From: Galbibacter sp048266365
GTDB lineage: Bacteria > Bacteroidota > Bacteroidia > Flavobacteriales > Flavobacteriaceae
DNA: 64,000 bases
Direction: 5' to 3'
NCBI RefSeq assembly: GCF_048266365.1
Contig: NZ_JBLWZP010000006.1
Coordinates: 156,980 to 220,979, forward strand
The notes beneath the pieces were generated by a model, which did not search any database, was not told the origin of the DNA, and saw only the letters and a list, made by a program, of their open reading frames with translations. Positions 52,762 through 61,922 of this stretch are shown here, piece after piece. The translations under genes were made by a program, and so were the position numbers. Position 1 is the first letter of the stretch, and every line of letters starts with the position of its first letter.

Positions 52762-53112
52762 ATGGAACCTTTAGTAAAATTTGTACAAGACGAATTTGTT
52801 GAAAGAAAGGAATTTCCTGATTTTGCAGCAGGGGATACAATTACTGTATACTACGAAATTAAAGAGGGTGAAAAAAAACGTACCCAGTTCTTTAGAGGTG
52901 TAGTTATCCAAAGAAGAGGTACTGGAGCTTCAGAAACCTTCACTATTAGAAAAATGTCCGGTACAGTAGGAGTGGAAAGAATTTTCCCTGTAAATCTACC
53001 AGCATTACAAAAGATTGAAATCAATAAAAGAGGAAAAGTTCGTAGAGCACGTATTTTCTACTTCAGAGGTCTTACTGGTAAAAAAGCAAGAATCAAAGAG
53101 ATTAGAAAATAA
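52762..53112 (+). CDS. rplS: 50S ribosomal protein L19
   Basis: A 116-residue ribosomal protein at the 30S-50S interface. The conserved core is visible: FRGVVIQRRGTGASETFTIRK and GVERIFPVNLPALQKIEIN, with the basic C-terminus GKVRRARIFYFRGLTGKKAR. It lies downstream of trmD with its own promoter and terminator. Confidence 0.98.
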   Translation: MEPLVKFVQDEFVERKEFPDFAAGDTITVYYEIKEGEKKRTQFFRGVVIQRRGTGASETFTIRKMSGTVGVERIFPVNLPALQKIEINKRGKVRRARIFYFRGLTGKKARIKEIRK

Positions 53113-53133
53113 TCCAAATAAAATACAATTTAG

Positions 53134-53160
53134 AAACCACGTGCTACACGTGGTTTTTTT
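53134..53160 (+). terminator. Intrinsic terminator of rplS
   Basis: AAACCACGTG and its complement form a 10-bp stem with a 3-nt loop, ending in a run of seven T residues. Confidence 0.92.
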
Positions 53161-53218
53161 ATGAACAACTGTTGATAACTCTTGTTTATAAGATGTTGAT
53201 TAATAAATAGTTAAAAAT

Positions 53219-53250
53219 TTGCATTTCTTAGCTTATTGGTTGTATATTTA
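53219..53250 (+). promoter_or_regulatory. Promoter of the candidate RNA gene
   Basis: TTG (53219-53221), 21 bp, then TATATTTA (53243-53250), one base off TAnnTTTG. It lies about 60 bp after the rplS terminator with no ORF behind it. Confidence 0.5.
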
Positions 53251-53256
53251 CAACAG

Positions 53257-53612
53257 TGTTTAAGAAAGCAGAAAACCAATGCTTCTAAAACGAGTTGTTC
53301 TTAAATAGGTTGCCAGCATGATTTCTAATTAGGTTTGGTGAAAGTTTGAATCTTTTTTTAAGGTCAAAAATTAGAAAAAGATCAGTGCCGAAAGCATAGT
53401 GGCTGTAGAGTTAAGATGCAAGTAGGAGTTTAGAATCAACGAATCGAAACATCAAGGTTAGATCTTGATTACATTATTGAGAGAACAAGATGTTTCAATT
53501 AGAGGTAGTAGTAGTAGTATTGTTGTTGAAGTCGAAAGAAAGAAGCAAAATTTACGAATCTATTTCTAGGAAAGCCATATCAAAGCATATATTGTATTGA
53601 TATGGCTTTTTC
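53257..53612 (+). ncRNA. Candidate structured non-coding RNA between rplS and icd
   Basis: A roughly 355-nt unit with promoter-like sequence, no ORF worth the name, and a 13-bp intrinsic terminator at its end. Complementary segments support a fold: TGCTTCT (53280-53286) with AGAAGCA (53541-53547) as a closing stem; TTCTAATT (53323-53330) with AATTAGAA (53369-53376), extended inside by TTTGA/TCAAA; and GAAACATC (53446-53453) with GATGTTTC (53489-53496). I do not recognise the class: it lacks the conserved cores of RNase P RNA, tmRNA and SRP RNA. 6S RNA and a lineage-specific regulatory RNA remain possible. The transcript and ends are inferred. Confidence 0.6.
53571..53612 (+). terminator. Strong intrinsic terminator of the candidate RNA
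   Basis: Perfect 13-bp stem AAAGCCATATCAA (53571-53583) with its complement (53597-53609), a 13-nt loop and a T-rich tail interrupted by C. There is no protein gene upstream for it to serve. Confidence 0.88.
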
Positions 53613-53770
53613 TCTTTAGATCAAGTTATTACATCTTCAAAAATTGCTTGATAATTTACCATTTTCTTAGCTTTCATCTCTTTTTTTAAGGCTTTTCTCA
53701 TTGTAGATAAAATATTACTTTTTACAGACAAATGCTTTGTTTTCTATGGTCAGAAAAGTGGATTAAATCG

Positions 53771-53778
53771 TATATTTG
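53771..53778 (+). promoter_or_regulatory. Promoter -7 element of icd
   Basis: TATATTTG is an exact -7 match 33 bp before the icd ATG. No -33 TTG at ideal distance. Confidence 0.5.
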
Positions 53779-53811
53779 TGAAGTTTAATCAAAATTTAGT
53801 ACTTCAAATAA

Positions 53812-56037
53812 ATGTCACAATCACCTAAAATTCTTTATACAAAAACAGATGAAGCACCAGCTTTAGCTACTTATTCATGGTTAGCTGTTGTAAAGGCTTT
53901 TACTGCAACTTCAAATATAGAAATTCAAACAAAGGATATTTCTCTAGCATCCAGAATTTTAGCAGTATTCCCAGATAAATTAAAAGCGGACCAACAAGTT
54001 CCTAACGATTTATTGGAATTGGGTAAAATTGCTAAAACTCCTGAAGCTAACATTATTAAATTACCTAACATCAGTGCTTCTATTCCTCAATTGGAAACTG
54101 CAATTGAAGAACTACAAGCCAAGGGATTTGACATTCCTAGTTATCCTCACGAGCCTGGCAGTGAAGAAGAGAAGGAAATTAAATCGAGGTATGACGGTAT
54201 TAAAGGAAGTGCTGTGAACCCTATTCTTCGTGAAGGGAATTCAGATAGAAGAGCTCCTAAGGCCGTTAAAAATTACGCCAAAAAACATCCACATAGCATG
54301 GGTGCTTGGAGTGCGGAATCAAAATCTCATGTGGCTACAATGACTAAAGGAGATTTTCGTTCTAACGAAAAGTCACTCACCATGCCAGCTGCTGATACGC
54401 TCAAAATTCAGTTGGTAGAAGATAACGGCAACATCACAGTTCTAAAACAAAAGTTAGAAGTTCTTCAAGGAGAAATTATAGATGCCACTGTAATGAGCAA
54501 AAAAGCATTAGTTGCTTTTTTGGAACAACAAGTGAAAGATGCTAAAGATAAAGGGGTACTATTCTCTGTACACTTGAAAGCTACCATGATGAAGGTCTCT
54601 GACCCTATTATTTTTGGACATGCCGTAAAAGTATTTTTTAAAGAGTTGTTTGAAAAACACAGTGGTTTACTCGATAAAGTTGATGTAAACGCAAACAACG
54701 GTTTAGCAGAGCTTTTAGAAAAAGTTCAACTACTTGAAGATAGTGATAGAGCTACTGTTCAAGAGACTATTGATCAAATATTAGAACAACAGCCAGATCT
54801 GGCCATGGTAAATTCTGACAAAGGTATTACCAACCTTCATGTCCCTAGTGATGTCATCATTGATGCTTCTATGCCAGCGATGATTCGTAATTCAGGACAG
54901 ATGTGGAATACTCAAGGAAAATCACAGGATACCAAAGCGGTAATACCTGATAGCAGCTACGCAGCCATATATCAAGAAACTATTGATTTCTGTAAAAAAC
55001 ATGGGGCATTTGATCCTACAACGATGGGAACTGTTCCTAATGTTGGACTTATGGCACAAAAAGCTGAAGAATATGGTTCACATGATAAAACCTTTGAGAT
55101 TCCAGTAGATGGTGTTGTAGAGGTCTTAAATAATAAGGGTGAGGTTATATTAGAACATAAGGTTGAAGCCGGCGATATCTGGAGAATGTGTCAGGTGAAA
55201 GATTTACCAATTCAAGATTGGGTAAAACTTGCGGTAAACAGAGCACGTGAATCGAACACGCCTGCAGTATTCTGGTTGGATGAAAATAGAGCTCATGATG
55301 TGGAGTTGATCAAAAAAGTAAATACTTATCTAAAAGATCACGACACTCAAGGACTAGATATTCAACTCCTGTCTCCTGCAAAAGCTACAATTTATACCCT
55401 AGCTAGAATTAAAGAAGGAAAAGACACTATTTCAGTAACAGGTAACGTACTACGAGATTTCCTAACAGATCTTTTCCCGATACTAGAGGTTGGAACTAGT
55501 GCCAAAATGCTTTCTATAGTTCCTCTTATGAATGGTGGTGGATTATTTGAAACCGGTGCTGGTGGTTCTGCTCCTAAGCACGTTCAACAGTTCTTGGAAG
55601 AAGGTCATCTGCGTTGGGATTCACTTGGTGAATTTCTTGCATTAACTGTTTCCCTTGAACATTTTGGTAATGTAAATAACAATCCAAAAGCTCTGGTTTT
55701 AGCAGATACCTTGGATCAAGCAACTGAGAAGTTCCTTGAAGAAGATAGATCCCCTTCTAGAAAAGTTGGTGAGCTTGACACAAGAGGAAGCCATTTCTTT
55801 TTAGGAATGTATTGGGCACAAGCGCTAGCTTCACAATCACAGGATGCCGAGTTAAAAGCAACCTTTGAACCTGTTGCTAAAGCCTTAACGGAGAAACAAA
55901 CCGTTATTGTTGATGAAATAAACCGAACACAAGGAGCAGCAATAGATCTTGGCGGGTATTATCAACTTGATGTTGACAAGACTACCAAGGCTATGCGTCC
56001 TAGCAGTACCTTTAACGACATTTTAGATACTCTTTAA
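53812..56037 (+). CDS. icd: Monomeric NADP-dependent isocitrate dehydrogenase
   Basis: TCA-cycle enzyme oxidising isocitrate to 2-oxoglutarate with NADP. The 741-residue length is that of the monomeric type II family, not the 400-residue dimeric type. The isocitrate-binding block NPILREGNSDRRAP is near residue 140, and the C-terminal half contains LDTRGSHFFLGMYWA. It has its own promoter element and terminator and no TCA neighbours in the window. Confidence 0.96.
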   Translation: MSQSPKILYTKTDEAPALATYSWLAVVKAFTATSNIEIQTKDISLASRILAVFPDKLKADQQVPNDLLELGKIAKTPEANIIKLPNISASIPQLETAIEELQAKGFDIPSYPHEPGSEEEKEIKSRYDGIKGSAVNPILREGNSDRRAPKAVKNYAKKHPHSMGAWSAESKSHVATMTKGDFRSNEKSLTMPAADTLKIQLVEDNGNITVLKQKLEVLQGEIIDATVMSKKALVAFLEQQVKDAKDKGVLFSVHLKATMMKVSDPIIFGHAVKVFFKELFEKHSGLLDKVDVNANNGLAELLEKVQLLEDSDRATVQETIDQILEQQPDLAMVNSDKGITNLHVPSDVIIDASMPAMIRNSGQMWNTQGKSQDTKAVIPDSSYAAIYQETIDFCKKHGAFDPTTMGTVPNVGLMAQKAEEYGSHDKTFEIPVDGVVEVLNNKGEVILEHKVEAGDIWRMCQVKDLPIQDWVKLAVNRARESNTPAVFWLDENRAHDVELIKKVNTYLKDHDTQGLDIQLLSPAKATIYTLARIKEGKDTISVTGNVLRDFLTDLFPILEVGTSAKMLSIVPLMNGGGLFETGAGGSAPKHVQQFLEEGHLRWDSLGEFLALTVSLEHFGNVNNNPKALVLADTLDQATEKFLEEDRSPSRKVGELDTRGSHFFLGMYWAQALASQSQDAELKATFEPVAKALTEKQTVIVDEINRTQGAAIDLGGYYQLDVDKTTKAMRPSSTFNDILDTL

Positions 56038-56072
56038 TCGTCAAAAGCATAAGATACTCCTAATATTATATC

Positions 56073-56100
56073 AAAACCTCCATTATCTATGGAGGTTTTC
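56073..56100 (+). terminator. Intrinsic terminator of icd
   Basis: AAAACCTCCAT and its complement form an 11-bp stem with a 5-nt loop, ending in TTTTC. Confidence 0.88.
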
Positions 56101-56131
56101 TTATTTTTAAGGATAGTAATCCAATGCATAT

Positions 56132-58504
56132 ATGTGTTATAGAGACAGACTTATAGTGTTGATCCTTTTTTGCGTTGGTACGATCGGTTACTGCCAAGAA
56201 AAAATTACACTAAGCGGAGTGATCACTGATCATAACAGCAATGAAACCCTCATTGGGGTTACTGTAATAATTTCAGATCTCAACATAGGTACTACAACTA
56301 ATGATTACGGATTCTACTCTATAACATTACCCAAAGGAACACATAGTATAATGGTGAGTTATCTAGGCTATCAGTCCATCATTCAAGAATTCACCTTTTC
56401 CAGAGCAACGAAACAGAATTTTAAATTACATCCCAGTACTGAATTACTACAAGAGGTGGTGTTGCAAAAAGACGTTGAAAAGCTCAATGTAAAAAGCCCC
56501 CAAATGAGTGTAAATAACCTAAGTATTGCCACTATTAAAAAAATACCAGCGGTGCTAGGAGAAACCGATATCATTAAATCCTTATTGTTATTACCAGGGG
56601 TGAGTAATGCCGGCGAGGCATCCTCAGGCTTTAATGTCAGAGGTGGTGCTACAGACCAGAACTTAATCCTTTTAGATGAGGCCACCATATTCAACTCAGA
56701 CCATTTATTCGGCTTCTTTTCAGTTTTTAATTCTGATGCCGTCAAAAATGTAAAACTTTATAAAGGAGGAATTCCGGCTCGCTATGGTGGAAGGGTCTCC
56801 TCTGTGTTAGATATTTATCAAAAAGATGGTAATAGCAACAACTTTCATCTCACCGGAGGCATAGGTGTACTTTCGACTCGATTATTGGCTGAGGGCCCCA
56901 TGGTTAAAGATAAAAGTTCGTTTCTAATAGGTGGAAGAAGCTCATATGCACATTTATTTTTAAAATTTGGAGACAATGATAATACAGCATTTTTCTACGA
57001 TCTAAATACAAAGCTTAATTTCAAAATAAATGACAAGAATTCGATTTACCTCTCTGGTTATTTCGGCCGCGATGTTTTCGATGTTGATGAAAGTTTTAAA
57101 AATTCGTATGGAAACACTCTTGCAAATCTTCGTTGGAATCATCTGTTTTCAGACAAACTATTTTCAAATCTTTCCCTTATATATAGCGATTATTACTACG
57201 GCCTCACCCTAGATTTTGTCGGTTTTAAATGGAACAGCGGTATTCAGAATTTCAATGTGAAATACGACCTAAGACATTACCTCTCCAACGGTCTAGAGTT
57301 GCAGTATGGTTTGCAAAACATCTATTACAAATTTAACCCTGGAGAGGTTATTCCCCAGAATGAGCTCTCCCAGGTGAACTATTTAAAGTTAATCGATAAA
57401 TATGCCAATGAAACCGCTGCCTATATTCAGGTGGATCAACAGTTAACGGATAGAATAACCTTGGCCTATGGGCTGCGTTTTAGTCATTTCAACCGACTTG
57501 GGCAAAGTGAATATTACACCTATGAAGATGACATGCCGGTTCGATTTAATGAGAGCATGGGTATCTACGAAAAAGCAACTCCTATAGATACGGTTTCCTC
57601 GAGCAAAAGTACTTCACTTATAACCTTTAATAACTTTGAGCCTAGGTTTGCATTATCCTATCTCATTGATGATTCTCAATCTGTAAAGGCGAGCTACAAC
57701 AGGATGTCGCAATACCTACACCTGATTTCAAACACAAGCTCCCCCACTCCTTTGGACGTTTGGACGCCAAGTGGTCCCTATATAAAACCGCAAATACTCG
57801 ATCAATACGCCATTGGCTATTTTAAAAACTTCAAACAGCGTTATTCCTTAGAAGCTGAATTGTTTTACAAATACATCAAAAACAGAATAAACTATATAGA
57901 CGGAGCCGATCTTATTGCTAACCAAGCCATTGAACAGGTAATTTTAAATGGAAAATCACGAGCCTATGGAATGGAGATATTGTTTAAAAAAAGCTCAGGA
58001 AATCTGCAGGGATGGTTGTCCTATACCCTTTCGAGATCCGAACAGAAGACACCAGGTAGAACCCCGGATGAACCAGGGATTAACCACGGGAAGTGGTATA
58101 AGACTCCTTATGATAAAACCCATGACATTTCCCTTACCGCCAATTATAGTTTGTCCGACCATTGGAGTTTAGGAAGTACTTTTATTTTTCAAACAGGAAG
58201 ACCGACGACCTATCCGGTTGGGCAATACCAATATGAGGGTACAACTTTTCCAAATTATGGATCGCGGAATGAGGATCGTCTCCCCTATTATCATCGACTA
58301 GATTTTGCTGCGACCTATATTCCACATCCCGAAAAGAAGAAAGGATGGCGAGGTGAGTGGGTCTTTAGCGTTTATAATATTTACAATCGAAAAAACGCGG
58401 CTTCTCTAACTTTTAGGGAAGACGTAGAAACCAAACAAAACGAGGCAGTAAAACTCTCTATCTTTGGTATTATACCTTCTATAACTTATAATTTTAGATT
58501 TTAA
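56132..58504 (+). CDS. TonB-dependent outer-membrane receptor with CarboxypepD_reg-like domain
   Basis: A 790-residue outer-membrane receptor. After a signal peptide (IVLILFCVGTIGYCQ) comes a CarboxypepD_reg-like beta-sandwich (about 25-105, with SGVITDHNSNETLIGVTV), then the plug (SGFNVRGGATDQNLILLDEA, YGGRVSSVLDI) and a long beta-barrel that ends in the aromatic GIIPSITYNFRF. This architecture is typical of Bacteroidota receptors, but it is not the long SusC type. It is followed after 1 bp by a DUF4249 lipoprotein, the usual partner. The ligand cannot be told. Confidence 0.9.
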   Translation: MCYRDRLIVLILFCVGTIGYCQEKITLSGVITDHNSNETLIGVTVIISDLNIGTTTNDYGFYSITLPKGTHSIMVSYLGYQSIIQEFTFSRATKQNFKLHPSTELLQEVVLQKDVEKLNVKSPQMSVNNLSIATIKKIPAVLGETDIIKSLLLLPGVSNAGEASSGFNVRGGATDQNLILLDEATIFNSDHLFGFFSVFNSDAVKNVKLYKGGIPARYGGRVSSVLDIYQKDGNSNNFHLTGGIGVLSTRLLAEGPMVKDKSSFLIGGRSSYAHLFLKFGDNDNTAFFYDLNTKLNFKINDKNSIYLSGYFGRDVFDVDESFKNSYGNTLANLRWNHLFSDKLFSNLSLIYSDYYYGLTLDFVGFKWNSGIQNFNVKYDLRHYLSNGLELQYGLQNIYYKFNPGEVIPQNELSQVNYLKLIDKYANETAAYIQVDQQLTDRITLAYGLRFSHFNRLGQSEYYTYEDDMPVRFNESMGIYEKATPIDTVSSSKSTSLITFNNFEPRFALSYLIDDSQSVKASYNRMSQYLHLISNTSSPTPLDVWTPSGPYIKPQILDQYAIGYFKNFKQRYSLEAELFYKYIKNRINYIDGADLIANQAIEQVILNGKSRAYGMEILFKKSSGNLQGWLSYTLSRSEQKTPGRTPDEPGINHGKWYKTPYDKTHDISLTANYSLSDHWSLGSTFIFQTGRPTTYPVGQYQYEGTTFPNYGSRNEDRLPYYHRLDFAATYIPHPEKKKGWRGEWVFSVYNIYNRKNAASLTFREDVETKQNEAVKLSIFGIIPSITYNFRF

Positions 58505-58505
58505 T

Positions 58506-59318
58506 ATGAGATCCTTTTGTTATATAATCGGTTTAATTCTCTCCTTGGCGTGTTGGTCCTGCGAAGAGGTTGTGGAGGTTGATGTAGATACTGCACCCCC
58601 CAGACTTGTTGCTGAGGCCTCTATTAATTGGACCACAGATACTGACGGAAGACTGCAACGTATTACCCTAACCCAAACGACTCCATATTTTGAGTCTTTA
58701 CCATCCCCTGCCACTGGCGCAACAGTATATATAGAAAACACAGAAGGTCAGCGTTATGATTTTATTGAAGATGGAACATCTGGGATTTACACCAGTGATG
58801 AGTTCACTGCACAACTTGACATGTCTTACACCTTGTCTATTCAATATCAAGAAGAATTATACCAAGCTACAGAAAGCATGGTCACCGTAACCGATCTCGC
58901 CTATATCACCCAGAATGATGGTTCCGTATTTTCCAATGACTATATCGAGCTTAAGGCTTATTTTAAGGATCCTGTTGAAGAGGAAAACTATTATTTCTAT
59001 AAATTTGAAGCACCAAACGATCATACCATCAATGTAACGGAAGATCGATTGCTCAACGGAAATGAAATGTTTGGCATATTTGTAAGCGAAGAAATTAAAA
59101 AAGGAGACCAAGTAAAGGTAAGTCTCTATGGTGTTTCAAAACAGTACTACAATTATATGTATACACTCATATCTCAATCCGGTGAGAGTATGGGGCCCTT
59201 TATAACACAGCCAGCCACCGTAAAAGGAAATATTTTGAATATCAGTAATCCAGAAAATTTTGCCTTAGGTTTTTTCAGGGTCTCTCAAGAAGACACCTAT
59301 ACCTATGTGGTGGATTAG
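58506..59318 (+). CDS. DUF4249 domain lipoprotein
   Basis: A 270-residue lipoprotein; the signal peptide ends around CWSC (Cys19), followed by an acidic spacer EEVVEVDVD. It is of the DUF4249 family, which is found next to TonB-dependent receptors in Bacteroidota and is probably a surface or periplasmic companion of the receptor. Characteristic stretches are LVAEASINW and GATVYIENTEG. It begins one base after the receptor's stop, so it is translationally coupled. Confidence 0.85.
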   Translation: MRSFCYIIGLILSLACWSCEEVVEVDVDTAPPRLVAEASINWTTDTDGRLQRITLTQTTPYFESLPSPATGATVYIENTEGQRYDFIEDGTSGIYTSDEFTAQLDMSYTLSIQYQEELYQATESMVTVTDLAYITQNDGSVFSNDYIELKAYFKDPVEEENYYFYKFEAPNDHTINVTEDRLLNGNEMFGIFVSEEIKKGDQVKVSLYGVSKQYYNYMYTLISQSGESMGPFITQPATVKGNILNISNPENFALGFFRVSQEDTYTYVVD

Positions 59319-59494
59319 GAGTCCGCCTTATAGAACCTAGTTACTTACTGATTCCTTTTAATATACTCTGGGCCATAAAATTACGTGCAGAATCAATTAA
59401 TTTAGAATTTTAATTAGGATATTGCACGCGTTCATTCCATAAATCGCATCAGGGATAAACTCGGCACAATCTGTAAAGTATTAACTAATAATCT

Positions 59495-59502
59495 TTACTT
59501 TT
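59495..59502 (+). promoter_or_regulatory. TAnnTTTG element upstream of a small ORF
   Basis: TACTTTTG is an exact -7 match, 58 bp before the ATG at 59561. No -33 TTG. Confidence 0.4.
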
Positions 59503-59560
59503 GCCAGATAAACTACCCAACCTCGCATAGGGATGGAATGGGTTTTAAACCTGAATAAAT

Positions 59561-59890
59561 ATGAATAATAGTGCAACACATAGCAGTAGATTTTCTGACG
59601 CGGTTTACAGCGCGTTCAAGGGTAGCTATGAGAGATGTATTAAGATCTGCATCATTATCGCTTCAACAATTGTAACGCTTAAAGCACTAAGTAGTTCGTT
59701 TACCGATTTGTTTAGACGCAACACAGGTTTAACTAGTATATCGAGGGTCAACAACTACAACAGGGACATGATAAAGCAATCTGACTTTAATGAAAATCTT
59801 TTCTTGCCATTCCATCTCAGAAATGGTATTACCAGAGGCATTAGCTTCCCCATATGGGTTGAAGGCGCAATATGGCCTGCTGTTCGGTAG
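59561..59890 (+). CDS. Doubtful small ORF, 109 residues
   Basis: An ATG-initiated frame of 109 codons in an otherwise empty 700-bp stretch between DUF4249 and murQ. The predicted protein is basic, with one hydrophobic stretch (CIKICIIIASTIVTLKAL) and two Trp near the end (PIWVEGAIWPAVR). It resembles no family I know, and codon use (AGT, AGC, TCG) is a little unlike its neighbours. A -7 promoter element precedes it, so the region is probably transcribed, but the frame may be chance over an RNA. A hairpin ACGCG/CGCGT lies inside (59598-59615). Confidence 0.35.
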   Translation: MNNSATHSSRFSDAVYSAFKGSYERCIKICIIIASTIVTLKALSSSFTDLFRRNTGLTSISRVNNYNRDMIKQSDFNENLFLPFHLRNGITRGISFPIWVEGAIWPAVR

Positions 59891-59972
59891 GCAAAAACTA
59901 AATTTTAAATGTTAATTTCATATTGCAAGATTGATTTATAATTACAGAACAAAAAAAGAAAGTTATTAACAA

Positions 59973-59990
59973 AGGGAACGCTGCTTCCCT
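59973..59990 (+). promoter_or_regulatory. Hairpin upstream of murQ
   Basis: AGGGAA/TTCCCT stem with a 6-nt loop, 40 bp before the murQ start, followed by CCCAT and ATGGG which could form a second stem. No T-run follows, so it is not a terminator; a leader structure is possible. Confidence 0.35.
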
Positions 59991-60029
59991 CCCATCCACT
60001 TAGGTAGAATGGGTTTCCACATGATATTT

Positions 60030-60845
60030 ATGAAATTTACAAGAACTACAGAACAAGAATCACATTACAACAACTTGGAAAAAATGTCGATTCTAGAATT
60101 GCTCCAGAATATAAATAAGGAGGATCAAACTGTTCCACAGATAGTAAAACAGTCTATACCACAGATTGAAAAACTAGTGGAGGCCATTGTTCCAAAATTA
60201 AAAAACGGCGGGAGATTGTTCTATATTGGTGCAGGTACAAGTGGCCGATTAGGTGTGGTTGACGCATCGGAATGTCCACCTACATTTGGTGTTTCTGAAG
60301 ATTTGGTTATTGCACTAATTGCAGGTGGAGATAAAGCCATTCGCAAGGCAGTAGAAAATGCAGAAGATAGTAAAGATCAAGGTTGGGAAGATTTATTGAA
60401 ACATAAAATTTCATCAAATGATGCTGTTATCGGGATTGCGGCTTCAGGAACAACTCCATATGTCATAGGCGCGCTTGAAAAATGTAATCAACAAAACATC
60501 ATTACAGGCTGTATTAGCTGTAACCAGAATAGCCCCATGTCTTTGGTGTCACAGTATCCGATTGAAGTTATTGTAGGTCCGGAGTTTGTAACAGGAAGTT
60601 CCCGAATGAAGGCTGGTACAGCACAAAAACTAGTGCTTAACATGATTTCAACTTCCTTAATGATTCAATTAGGACGTGTAAAAGGGAATAAGATGGTGGA
60701 TATGCAGCTGAGTAACCACAAATTAGTAAATCGTGGAATCCAAATGATTGTAGATGAAATTGGAGTATCTCAGCAGCTAGCAAAGCAGCTATTAGAATCC
60801 AATGGTAGTGTACGTAAAGCTGTAAATGCATACCGAAATGAATAA
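60030..60845 (+). CDS. murQ: N-acetylmuramic acid 6-phosphate etherase
   Basis: Cleaves the lactyl ether of MurNAc-6-P during peptidoglycan recycling. SIS-fold blocks are GAGTSGRLGVVDASECPPTFG, with the catalytic Glu at about residue 81, and GIAASGTTPYVIGAL. ATG 60030 opens the usual start (MKFTRTTEQESHYNNLEKMS); in-frame ATGs at 60009 and 60021 are alternatives. Length of 271 residues is normal. It overlaps DUF6095 by 8 bp. The sugar-phosphate supplier is not in the window. Confidence 0.95.
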   Translation: MKFTRTTEQESHYNNLEKMSILELLQNINKEDQTVPQIVKQSIPQIEKLVEAIVPKLKNGGRLFYIGAGTSGRLGVVDASECPPTFGVSEDLVIALIAGGDKAIRKAVENAEDSKDQGWEDLLKHKISSNDAVIGIAASGTTPYVIGALEKCNQQNIITGCISCNQNSPMSLVSQYPIEVIVGPEFVTGSSRMKAGTAQKLVLNMISTSLMIQLGRVKGNKMVDMQLSNHKLVNRGIQMIVDEIGVSQQLAKQLLESNGSVRKAVNAYRNE

Positions 60846-61080
60846 TAATACGCATAAAACAGATAGAGCCTTATTCCTAACTAGTTTAAAGTACTTTGCA
60901 TATACAGTAATGTTGATGTTTAGTGCACCTGTGGTCATCTATCAGGCATTTAAAAATCAAGGGCATCCGTGGTACTGGCCTGTGCTTATATTTGGTATAA
61001 TCCTAGCAATAGCGGCTATTATAATGGGATTCTACAGCTTGAAGGTCATTATGAAATCATTCTTTGGTCCCAAAAAATAA
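60838..61080 (+). CDS. DUF6095 small membrane protein
   Basis: An 80-residue membrane protein with two predicted transmembrane helices (FAYTVMLMFSAPVVIYQA and YWPVLIFGIILAIAAIIMGF) of the DUF6095 family, found in Flavobacteria. Function unknown. Its ATG lies 8 bp inside the murQ stop region, so the two are cotranslated; an earlier in-frame ATG at 60826 is less likely. Confidence 0.8.
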   Translation: MNNNTHKTDRALFLTSLKYFAYTVMLMFSAPVVIYQAFKNQGHPWYWPVLIFGIILAIAAIIMGFYSLKVIMKSFFGPKK

Positions 61081-61130
61081 CAAAGAATTTTCTTTATTCA
61101 AATCCTCTAAAGGCCAAAGTGACTAAATTC

Positions 61131-61172
61131 AAAAAGTGCCGAATCTAAATGGATATAGACTCAGCACTTTTC
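61131..61172. terminator. Bidirectional terminator between DUF6095 and the DUF1080 gene
   Basis: AAAAGTGC/GCACTTTT stem with a long inner region, T-tract on each strand (TTTT on plus, TTTTT on minus). It separates the convergent murQ operon and DUF1080 gene. Confidence 0.72.
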
Positions 61173-61198
61173 GTGTAATAATCAAGAAATTTAATTGA

Positions 61199-61798
61199 CT
61201 ATAACTCCTTGATTTTTATATTTTTCCAAAACACTTTAATCCCACCACCGTCATGGATTTGTAAGGCTATTTTACCTGAAGCTTCTCCAATTTTCTCATC
61301 TGTGAAATCAACCATTTCTTTTCCGTTTAACCAGGTTGTTACGTGATCGCCAACAACTCTAACTTTCATTGTATTCCACTCACCAAATTTCAAATACTGA
61401 TCTTTCTCTTTAGCAGGCTTGATCAACCATCCACGTCCGTAAGATTCGTATACCCCACCTGTATCGTGATTCGGTGGTGCAACTTCTGCTTGCCATCCTG
61501 AAATTTTCGTTCCCTCAATATCTGATCTAAAGAAAATTCCACTATTACCGTTATCCTCTTGCTTGAACTCGGCAGTGATTTCGAAATCTTTAAATGTCTT
61601 ATCAGTTGCCAAATATCCGTACTGCTTATCTGGACCACTCTCAGACACTAATAATCCTTCATCATTGACATACCATTTCTCAGTACCGTAAACTTGCCAC
61701 CCATCAAGATTTTTACCATTAAAAAGTGATGAAGTGGATTGACAAGATGTCGATACTCCAAGAAGTAATAATCCTATCATTGTGATTGCTATTCTCAT
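61199..61798 (-). CDS. DUF1080 / 3-keto-disaccharide hydrolase domain lipoprotein
   Basis: A 199-residue lipoprotein (lipobox around STSC) made of one DUF1080 (concanavalin-like) domain. Recognised blocks are SLFNGKNLDGWQVYG near the start, DNGNSGIFFRS and EWNTMKVRVVGDHVTTWLNG. The family is now named for 3-keto-disaccharide hydrolases, but single-domain members may have other sugar substrates, so the activity is unproven. It lies 124 bp downstream of the serine hydrolase gene in the same orientation, perhaps cotranscribed. Confidence 0.88.
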   Translation of the reverse strand: MRIAITMIGLLLLGVSTSCQSTSSLFNGKNLDGWQVYGTEKWYVNDEGLLVSESGPDKQYGYLATDKTFKDFEITAEFKQEDNGNSGIFFRSDIEGTKISGWQAEVAPPNHDTGGVYESYGRGWLIKPAKEKDQYLKFGEWNTMKVRVVGDHVTTWLNGKEMVDFTDEKIGEASGKIALQIHDGGGIKVFWKNIKIKEL

Positions 61799-61922
61799 AA
61801 AATTAATTTAGATAATAATGTTAATAATTCGATTTGCGCAACCAAGATAAGGATTTATAGTAACAATACAACATGATATAACTTTCATTTTCTTGTGTTA
61901 GTTGCACTATCAGTTGCTTTTT

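Noticed and set aside
53505..53528. GTA/GTT trinucleotide run within the candidate RNA
   Set aside because: Five GTA copies only; too short to call a microsatellite of interest on its own.
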